Assembly: GCA_947168395.1 (NCBI GenBank)
Contig: CAMVLT010000014.1
Coordinates: 1 to 64,000 of the forward strand
Length of the DNA stretch: 64,000 nt
Direction: 5' to 3'
DNA from: an uncultured Prevotellaceae bacterium
Lineage (GTDB): Bacteria; Bacteroidota; Bacteroidia; Bacteroidales; Bacteroidaceae
Shown here: positions 57,859 through 64,000 of the stretch, in pieces
Layout: every line of letters begins with the position of its first letter
How positions within the stretch are numbered: position 1 is the first letter of the stretch
The notes under the pieces: generated by a model
The model's database searches: none
What the model was told of the DNA's origin: nothing
Seen by the model: the letters and a program-made list of their open reading frames with translations, nothing else
Made by a program: the position numbers and the translations under genes

Positions 57859-60162
57859 TCAGAACGTCAGTCGCATATTGAACCTCACTCCATGCTTGTG
57901 GACGGAGGGCTGGTCGAGGTAGTTCAGGCGGCGGACGTATTCTATGTGGAAGAGTTTGAAGATGTTGTGTATGCCGAAACTGAGTTCCCAGTAAGGGGAG
58001 GTGAGAGGTGAGAAGTGGGAAGCGAGAGGTGAGAGGGGCGTGTTTTTCTCAGTCAGGTCGCCCCAGAGGCAGCGGACGGCGAGCCACTCGCGCCACTTGA
58101 GGCGGCGGAGCAGCGGTATGCGGTTGAAGAGCTTGCCATTCATGTCCCAGTTGAGCATGGCAGAGAGGTAGCGGTCGGTGAGAAACTCCATATTGTTGAC
58201 CAGGCAGAATGTGTTGTCGGACAGGATATACGACAGGTTAGCCTCGGGCATGATGAGCAGCATATAGGGCACCTTGCTCCACTGGATGGCTCCCCTCAGG
58301 CGGCAGTCAATGTTTCCCCAGCTGTCGGCCAGCCAGAAGCGCTTGTAGAGTGTGGCTTCGGTGAGGTGGAAGTTGTGGTCGCCACCCAGCACGCCGTTGA
58401 GTCCGACGGTGTGGCCGAGGGTCAGCACGGGTGCTTCATGGTTGACGGGCAGTCGCCGCTGCTTGGTGTTGATGTAGGTCTCGTCAGGTGCATAGCGCAG
58501 TTCAGCATGCAGCTCGGTGGTGCGGAAAGGCTCGAAGTCGATGTCGCCAGCTGGCGCATCGTGCTCGGTCTTGGCGCTCAGTGTGTATTTCAGTCCGTTG
58601 TAGGTCTCGTACTCGAATGCCAGTTGCTGGCAGTTGTAGAACATCATCTGCTCGACGGAGGCCCATTTCAGGGCAGCGAAGACATTGTCCTTGTCGGTAT
58701 CGATGAAACGGTCGCAGGGCGACATGACATCGTAGGATGACGAAAAGGTAACCGTCCGCTTGGGGTACTCGTGGGGCAGGTAGTCCTTCTTGTTCAGCGA
58801 CCAGATGATGTCACTGCGGTAGTAGGTCTTGTGTGACGACCATCCGCGAGCCACATAGCCGTTGAAGAAGAAGTTGGAGTCGAGGTTGGCCGTTGTCTGA
58901 GCCGACAGGCGGGTGCGTAGTCCGTCCACGTAGTTGCCCGTCAGGAGTGTGTTCACGGGGCCGATGTCAATCTTGGAGGGATGCCGACTGGTGCCAGTCT
59001 CGATGTAGTTCTCGATGAGTGTCTTCAAGCCGAATACGAGGTATTTGAAGCCTCTGACGTGCCCGATGTTGTGAATGAACTGCTTCATGCTGCTCTCGCC
59101 CCTGGTGAGCCTCACCTGCCGGTATTGTTCCCAGAAGTCATCGCCTCGTCTCCTGGCTTCGCGCTCCTCCCGCCTGACTTGGGCTTCCCCTGATTTGAAC
59201 AGCGTGTGGGGCAGGGGCATGAAGTCGAAATCGCTGAGCCGTGTACTGCGGACAATGGCAAACGACTCCATGAAATTGGCCCAGCGCAGCTCGGTGAACA
59301 GGTCGTCGGCGGTGAGCACCCAGCTGCCGTCGTCGAGTTGTGAGAATTCCTGCACCAGTTTCATGCCGTCGATGAAGTTGACATCGCTTTGCGGGGGGAT
59401 GGTCATCAGGCATCGGCGCACCTGATAGGAGGAGTCGGCCAGTACGAACAGTTCGCCTCGGAACCCGAAGTCCTGCTGGTTGTTGGGCAAGAACAACAGG
59501 TGATAGCACAGGTTGCGGCCTATGTAGAGGGTGTCTTCTATATAGTAGCGGTAGAAGTCGAGAGCCCCCTCGGCAATAGGTGAGGTGAAGGAGGACTGCA
59601 GCAGTCGTATTTGGTCGTCGTAGATGTTGACGTCGGTGAAGATGTCCTTCAGCACCGTGTTCAGCATGTCGCCCGTCTGAAGCAGATCGCCCACCCCCTG
59701 GGAGTTGATGCCTCGGAGTATGGAGCGCCCTGCGCGGGGTTCACGGCGGTAGATTTGCTCGGTGACGGTCTCGTTCACTGAAACAGGAAGGATGAGCTTG
59801 TTGTTGTAGGGACAGAACTCCACCTGTCGGAGCAGCCATTGCTTGTCCTTGAACATCGGGTCCTCCATTCTGGTGGGTGTTATCTCGTTGATGGCAAGGG
59901 TCAGCTTCTGGTACTTGTTGTAGCGGTAGTATTCGCGGCGGCTGAGGTCAGTATGCTGCTTGGCGCTGATGACCCTGCGCATCAGCTCGATGGCTGGATT
60001 GCCCTTGCGGCTGTAGCGGCCACGCTGTGCCAGCACGTCGACATTCCCGATGTGCTGTGTGCGGTTGAACCATTTGGTGGTGTCGCTGTCGACGTCTACA
60101 TTCAGTTGTGCGTGCGCAGGCATGCATAGAATAAAAAGGAGTGCAAGGAATGCATGCCTCAT
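57859..60162 (-). CDS. DUF5686 family outer-membrane-associated protein
   Basis: This 767-residue protein has a signal peptide (MRHAFLALLFILCMPAHA) and the DUF5686 pattern: an N-terminal globular part (AIELMRRVISAKQHTD, RREYYRYNKYQKL) and a long beta-rich C-terminal half with alternating aromatic strands that may form an outer membrane barrel ending VRFNMRLTF (terminal Phe). The function of this Bacteroidetes family is unknown. A short repeat-encoded stretch (TPLSPLASHFSPLTSPYW, DNA 57997-58040) lies in one loop and looks inserted. The stop overlaps nothing; the start overlaps the histidine kinase stop by 4 bp. Confidence 0.85.
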   Translation of the reverse strand: MRHAFLALLFILCMPAHAQLNVDVDSDTTKWFNRTQHIGNVDVLAQRGRYSRKGNPAIELMRRVISAKQHTDLSRREYYRYNKYQKLTLAINEITPTRMEDPMFKDKQWLLRQVEFCPYNNKLILPVSVNETVTEQIYRREPRAGRSILRGINSQGVGDLLQTGDMLNTVLKDIFTDVNIYDDQIRLLQSSFTSPIAEGALDFYRYYIEDTLYIGRNLCYHLLFLPNNQQDFGFRGELFVLADSSYQVRRCLMTIPPQSDVNFIDGMKLVQEFSQLDDGSWVLTADDLFTELRWANFMESFAIVRSTRLSDFDFMPLPHTLFKSGEAQVRREEREARRRGDDFWEQYRQVRLTRGESSMKQFIHNIGHVRGFKYLVFGLKTLIENYIETGTSRHPSKIDIGPVNTLLTGNYVDGLRTRLSAQTTANLDSNFFFNGYVARGWSSHKTYYRSDIIWSLNKKDYLPHEYPKRTVTFSSSYDVMSPCDRFIDTDKDNVFAALKWASVEQMMFYNCQQLAFEYETYNGLKYTLSAKTEHDAPAGDIDFEPFRTTELHAELRYAPDETYINTKQRRLPVNHEAPVLTLGHTVGLNGVLGGDHNFHLTEATLYKRFWLADSWGNIDCRLRGAIQWSKVPYMLLIMPEANLSYILSDNTFCLVNNMEFLTDRYLSAMLNWDMNGKLFNRIPLLRRLKWREWLAVRCLWGDLTEKNTPLSPLASHFSPLTSPYWELSFGIHNIFKLFHIEYVRRLNYLDQPSVHKHGVRFNMRLTF

Positions 60163-61406
60163 TGGATGGGTATTTCAAACCAGAACTTCGACCCCTCGCC
60201 TAATGTTGACTCCACCCCGACGTCGCCACCCATACTGTAGGCCATGGTGCGGCAGATGCTCAGTCCCAGACCGGCTCCGGGGATAAACTCGTCGACCTTG
60301 AAGAACCGTTCGAACACGCGCTCCTGATACTCTGGGGCGATGCCTTTGCCCGTATCCTGCACCCATATCCGTATGCGCTTGCCAGCGGTGGAGTCGTATC
60401 CCAGGATGACGCTGCCTTGGCTGGTAAACTTGAGGGCGTTCGACATCAGGTGGTTGATGACCTCGGTCAGACGGCTCATGTCGGTGGTAATCTGCTGGGA
60501 ACCCGAGGCGAACATCGTTGAGACTTTGACACCGTCCTGGGCCTTCGAAGCATATTCACTGATAATGGCTTGCAGAATGTCGTTCAGGTCGAAGGTTGTC
60601 ATGACCAGTTTCTCCTTGCCCGACTCAATCTTCGAGATGTTTATCACGTCGTCCACGATACGCAGCAGTTTCTGGTTGTTCTCTTGTATCAGGTTGATGA
60701 GTTCATTCCGCTCTTCGGCACCCTCAACGTCGGGCAGCACGCTGGTGAAACCTATGATGGCGTTCAGAGGCGTGCGTATCTCGTGGCTCATATTGGCAAT
60801 GAAAGCCGATTTCAGACGGTCGCTCTCCTCGGCCTTGTTGCGGGCCTCCATGAGTGCCGTTTCCATTGCCTTGCGCTCGTCAATACGCATAGAGGTGCCT
60901 ACAATGTACTTGGGTAGTCCGTCGTCGTTGCGTGCGGCCACAGTAGCGTAAGCTTCCGTCCAGTAGTAGTCGTCGGTGTGGGCAATCCTCACCTGGCTTA
61001 TTTCGTGGTATTCCTCCTTCCGTCCGGTGCAGATGTCTTCGAGCGACTTTCTGATACGTGCCTTGTCGCTGTCGGCCATGACGTTTACCAAATCGTCCAA
61101 TGTCGTGCCCTCTGTGGGGACAAAACAGTCGCTGCGCTCGCGGTAGTCGTTGTCGTAGATGATAATCTGGTCCTTCACGTCGATGTGCCACGTGCAGAGC
61201 TTCATGGCCTTCAGCACGAACTCGAACTCGATGTTGTGCTTCTGGATTTTCGCCAGTTGGGAAAGTTCCTCAGTTAACTCTCTGCCTACCTTCCGCTGGT
61301 AGAAATAGAGTGCTATAGCACCCAGCAGCAGGAGGATTCCGACTGCCCATACCAGCATCTCAGTGCTGAGATAATTCTGCTGAATAACTAATAACTGTGC
61401 AAACAT
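60159..61406 (-). CDS. PAS-containing sensor histidine kinase
   Basis: This protein of about 415 residues has one membrane helix (LVWAVGILLLLGAIALYFYQ), a coiled-coil, a PAS-type domain (about 70-180, WTEAYATVAARNDDGLPKYIVGTSMRIDERKAM), HisKA with MSHEIRTPLN and HATPase_c (NHLMSNALKFT, DTGKGIA, GAGLGLSICR). No receiver domain or cognate regulator gene is adjacent. The frame is open to 61424, but a TAATTTTG box at 61412-61419 falls before ATG 61406. ATG 61361, directly before the membrane helix, is also possible. It is coupled to the DUF5686 gene by a 4-bp overlap. Confidence 0.9.
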   Translation of the reverse strand: MFAQLLVIQQNYLSTEMLVWAVGILLLLGAIALYFYQRKVGRELTEELSQLAKIQKHNIEFEFVLKAMKLCTWHIDVKDQIIIYDNDYRERSDCFVPTEGTTLDDLVNVMADSDKARIRKSLEDICTGRKEEYHEISQVRIAHTDDYYWTEAYATVAARNDDGLPKYIVGTSMRIDERKAMETALMEARNKAEESDRLKSAFIANMSHEIRTPLNAIIGFTSVLPDVEGAEERNELINLIQENNQKLLRIVDDVINISKIESGKEKLVMTTFDLNDILQAIISEYASKAQDGVKVSTMFASGSQQITTDMSRLTEVINHLMSNALKFTSQGSVILGYDSTAGKRIRIWVQDTGKGIAPEYQERVFERFFKVDEFIPGAGLGLSICRTMAYSMGGDVGVESTLGEGSKFWFEIPIQ

Positions 61407-61459
61407 CAGCGCAAAATTACACAATTATTTCGAAATAAGGAATTATTTTGGGAAATATT

Positions 61460-61490
61460 TTTGTTTTGCGCCCGACTTTTCGTAACTTTG
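61460..61490 (+). promoter_or_regulatory. Bacteroidetes promoter of the rlmL-type gene
   Basis: TTTG (61460-61463), 19 bp, then TAACTTTG (61483-61490), 29 nt before ATG 61520. Confidence 0.7.
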
Positions 61491-61519
61491 CACCCAGAAA
61501 CAGGTTTTTTATTATTTTA

Positions 61520-62998
61520 ATGGAACAGACATTCGAGCTTATTGCCAAGACTTTTATGGGCTTAGAGCCTGTATTGGCGAAAGAACTGACCCAGTTGGGG
61601 GCTAACGACGTGCAAATTGGACGACGCATGGTGTCGTTCACTGGCGACAAGGAAATGATGTATCGCGCTAACTTCCAACTGTACACAGCTATCAAGATTC
61701 TAAAACCCATCCGTCACTTCAAGGCCAAGAGTGCGGACGACGTCTATGAGGAAATCCGAAAAATCGACTGGTCGGAGTATATAGGCAAGGACAAGACGTT
61801 TGCCGTCGATGCCGTTGTGTTCTCTGAGGAGTTCCGCCACTCGAAGTTCGTGAGCTACAAGGTGAAGGATGCCATCGTCGACCAGTTCCGCGAGCGGATG
61901 GGTTGCCGTCCTAATATTTCTGTGGCCAATCCTGACCTGCGGCTGAACATTCATATTGCAGAAGACAAGTGTACCTTGTCGCTCGACTCCAGCGGTGAGT
62001 CGCTCCACCGTCGCGGTTATCGTCAGGAGTCGGTAGAAGCTCCTCTGAACGAGGTGCTGGCAGCCGGCATGATTCTGCTGACAGGATGGAATGGCGATAC
62101 CGACTTCATCGACCCCATGTGCGGCTCGGGTACCCTGCTTGTGGAGGCTGCTCTCATTGCCCAAAATATGGCACCCGGCTTGTTCCGCAAGGAGTATGCC
62201 TTCGAAAAGTGGCCCGACTTCGATGCCGACCTCTTCGACCGCATCTACAATGACGACTCGCAGGAGCGGGAGTTCAAACACCATATCTACGGCTACGACA
62301 TCGACATGAAGGCCGTCAACACGGCTCGCCTGAACGTGAAGGCAGCCGGGCTGACCAACTGCATCACGGTGGAGCAACAGGACTTCAAGAACTTCAAGCA
62401 GCCTAAGGAGAAGAGCATCATGGTGACCAATCCACCTTACGGCGAACGCATCTCTACGCCCGACTTGTTGGGTACCTATAAAATGATAGGTGAGCGGCTG
62501 AAGCATGAGTTTACGGGCAACGATGCCTGGGTGCTGAGTTATCGTGAGGAGTGTTTCGACCAGATAGGCTTGAAGCCAAGCATCAAGATTCCGCTGTTCA
62601 ACGGCTCGTTGGAATGTGAGTTCCGCAAGTACCAGCTGTTTGATGGCAAGATGAAGGTGTTCCGCTCGGAGGGTGGTCAGGTCAAGAGTGACGAGGAACG
62701 TCGTCAGATGGCCGAGAAGCACCGCTTCAAGAAGAACCGTGAGTTCAAGAAACGCATGGAGGAGCAGGAGGAGAACGAGGAAGCCGACATTCGTTCGTTC
62801 ACCTTCCATCGCCATGACGTGTTCGAGGAGAAGAAGGAAAGACGCTCCAGGGAACCCAGAGAGCCCAGAGAGCCCAGAGAATCAAGAGGCCCCAAAGGTG
62901 CCAGGTTCAGCAAGCCGGGAAAGAATCGCTTCGAACGCAACGACAAGCGTGACTTTGGCAAGAAACGTAATAGATTTGACAATGATGACGAGGATTAA
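61520..62998 (+). CDS. THUMP/UPF0020-type RNA methyltransferase (RlmL-like)
   Basis: This 492-residue protein has an N-terminal THUMP domain (about 1-165) and a Rossmann methyltransferase domain with FIDPMCGSGTLLVEAALIA (SAM motif I) and the catalytic NPPYGERI. It would make N2-methylguanosine in 23S rRNA (RlmL-type). After about residue 400 it carries a basic, low-complexity tail with repeated REP units (REPREPREPRES) and Lys/Arg/Asp-rich segments, encoded in part by a CCCAGAGAG repeat, which may bind RNA. ATG 61520 is chosen because the promoter lies upstream of it. Confidence 0.9.
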   Translation: MEQTFELIAKTFMGLEPVLAKELTQLGANDVQIGRRMVSFTGDKEMMYRANFQLYTAIKILKPIRHFKAKSADDVYEEIRKIDWSEYIGKDKTFAVDAVVFSEEFRHSKFVSYKVKDAIVDQFRERMGCRPNISVANPDLRLNIHIAEDKCTLSLDSSGESLHRRGYRQESVEAPLNEVLAAGMILLTGWNGDTDFIDPMCGSGTLLVEAALIAQNMAPGLFRKEYAFEKWPDFDADLFDRIYNDDSQEREFKHHIYGYDIDMKAVNTARLNVKAAGLTNCITVEQQDFKNFKQPKEKSIMVTNPPYGERISTPDLLGTYKMIGERLKHEFTGNDAWVLSYREECFDQIGLKPSIKIPLFNGSLECEFRKYQLFDGKMKVFRSEGGQVKSDEERRQMAEKHRFKKNREFKKRMEEQEENEEADIRSFTFHRHDVFEEKKERRSREPREPREPRESRGPKGARFSKPGKNRFERNDKRDFGKKRNRFDNDDED

Positions 62999-64000
62999 GA
63001 CAGTCTTACTATTGTTATTCGTGGCATTGACCATGACGGCCCAGAACAAACTTTTCACGTTAGAAGACCTGAACTTCGGTGGTACAAACTACCACGCCAT
63101 GCAGCCCAAGAATATATGGCTTACGTGGTGGGGTGACCAACTGGTACAGACGGATGTGGAGGAGTGTTACACCATTGATGTCAAGACGGGAAAAAAGAAG
63201 CGGCTCTTCACGCTCGACGACATCAACCGTTGGGCTGAGAGCGATGATAGCGTAAGGTATGTGCGCCACCTGATGAACGCAACCTTCCCCTATGCCGACA
63301 AACCGCTGGTGATGGTGGGCAACAGAAAGGCCGTCATCCTGGTGGATTTCAAGGATAAGAGGGTTGTCTGGCAGGACAGCATCTCCCAGCCGGAGGCCAA
63401 CGACTGGAACAGCGTTTCCAAGGCTACGGCCTACGTCAAGGATCATCAGCTCTATGTCTGTGACGGTGAAGGTCATGAGCACCAACTAACTACAGACGGT
63501 TCGCGTGAGATTGTCTATGGCCAGGCTGTCCACCGCAATGAGTGGGGTATCAACAAAGGCACGTTCTGGAGTCCCGACGGCCAACGCCTGGCTTTCTACC
63601 GCATGGACCAAAGCATGGTCACCGACTACCCGCAGGTTGACATTTTCCCCAGAGCAGCAGCATACGAGCCCGACAAGTACCCGATGGCCGGCATGACGAG
63701 CCATGAGGTAACCGTCGGCGTCTATGACCTGAAGACGGATAAGACCGTCTACCTGAAAACTCCCCTCCCTCAACAGGGAGGGACCAGGGGTGGGGCTTGC
63801 TATTTCACGAACATCTCCTGGAGTCCTGATGCGAAGACCATCTATATGCTGGAGTTGAACCGTGCCCAGAACGACTGCCGCCTCGTCAGCTATGATGCGA
63901 CGACGGGTAGCCGTATGGCAGAACTTGACCGCGAGACCTCCGATAAGTATGTCGAGCCGCTGCATCCTATCCAGTTCCTGCCTTGGGACGATACGCTGTT
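62982..64000 (+). CDS. Dipeptidyl peptidase IV (S9B), N-terminal part (runs off window)
   Basis: The frame starts at ATG 62982 or 62985, inside the end of the rlmL-type gene, and stays open to the right edge. It has a signal peptide (TRIKTVLLLLFVALTMTAQ) and the beginning of a DPP IV beta-propeller, with the diagnostic NEWGINKGTFWSPDGQRLAF and YRMDQSMVTDYP. The serine protease domain lies outside the window. Such enzymes remove X-Pro dipeptides from peptides in the periplasm or at the surface. A GC-rich palindrome at 63759-63798 adds a TPLPQQGGTRGG-like stretch in frame. Confidence 0.9.
   Translation, partial: MMTRIKTVLLLLFVALTMTAQNKLFTLEDLNFGGTNYHAMQPKNIWLTWWGDQLVQTDVEECYTIDVKTGKKKRLFTLDDINRWAESDDSVRYVRHLMNATFPYADKPLVMVGNRKAVILVDFKDKRVVWQDSISQPEANDWNSVSKATAYVKDHQLYVCDGEGHEHQLTTDGSREIVYGQAVHRNEWGINKGTFWSPDGQRLAFYRMDQSMVTDYPQVDIFPRAAAYEPDKYPMAGMTSHEVTVGVYDLKTDKTVYLKTPLPQQGGTRGGACYFTNISWSPDAKTIYMLELNRAQNDCRLVSYDATTGSRMAELDRETSDKYVEPLHPIQFLPWDDTL
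63759..63798. repeat. GC-rich palindromic element inside the DPP IV gene
   Basis: CTCCCCTCCCTCAACAGGGAGGG and the G-rich continuation resemble the right arm of the elements at 12371 and 14635. It is read through in frame as a Pro/Gly/Gln-rich loop. Confidence 0.65.

Noticed and set aside
61700..62815. 371-codon minus-strand open frame
   Set aside because: It is antisense to the clear RNA methyltransferase gene and has no recognisable domain.

Overview
The window looks like a chromosome segment of a Bacteroidales bacterium, most likely Prevotella or a close relative. Many genes start just downstream of the Bacteroidetes -7 box TAnnTTTG with a -33 TTTG. The gene set is typical of the group: DUF4230, DUF4738, DUF4890 and DUF5686 proteins, Cys-rich TonB proteins, BspA-type leucine-rich repeats, and the order rplM-rpsI-rpsB-tsf. 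No tRNA or rRNA gene was seen. Gene families and domains are named from recognised motifs, not from searches.

Layout. 1-3.8 kb: three tandem secreted thioredoxin-fold (TlpA-like) proteins, one cut by the window edge and one lacking its CxxC. 3.9-18.8 kb: an export system made of an HlyD-type adaptor, a TolC-type outer membrane protein, one MacB-type ATPase and six FtsX/MacB-type permeases in three A/B pairs. A BlaI/BlaR1-TonB pair sits inside this region on the other strand. The two outward ends of the export system carry the same sigma-54-like promoter with an IHF-like site and paired TGTCC-N6-GGACA sites. 19-28.9 kb: histidine kinase, trmO, a comEC-like gene, mntP, a double-GNAT protein, a conserved hypothetical protein, a divergent ftsZ-type gene, a Fic enzyme, a PAP2 phosphatase and a TonB protein. 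29.1-32.2 kb: the ribosomal operon with a terminator and a long leader.

32.3-43 kb: a surface-glycan locus. It encodes a nucleotidyltransferase-aminotransferase fusion, an opine-dehydrogenase-like enzyme, LicD, three glycosyltransferases, an acyltransferase and a flippase, interrupted by decayed accessory DNA (LRR fragment, DUF3987 remnant, repeats). 43-49.3 kb: alanine symporter, two DUF4230 proteins, DUF4890, DUF4738, a HAD phosphatase and pgi. 49.3-54 kb: an AT-rich accessory island. It is bracketed by 11-bp iterons with 57-bp palindromes and holds a probable structured RNA, two unknown small genes, a BspA-like LRR protein and a RhuM protein. 54.1-64 kb: Rpn-type nuclease, GH27 alpha-galactosidase with a convergent LacI regulator, DUF5686 protein, histidine kinase, an RlmL-type methyltransferase and the start of a dipeptidyl peptidase IV.

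The strongest unusual signals are: (1) a ~150-bp palindromic element inserted at gene junctions of the exporter operon, which appears to supply start codons and N-terminal peptides; (2) the iteron/palindrome loci around the accessory island; (3) a ~320-nt region with many compatible helices behind its own promoter; (4) the conserved sigma-54/IHF-like/dyad control regions; and (5) the LicC-aminotransferase/opine dehydrogenase/LicD cassette.
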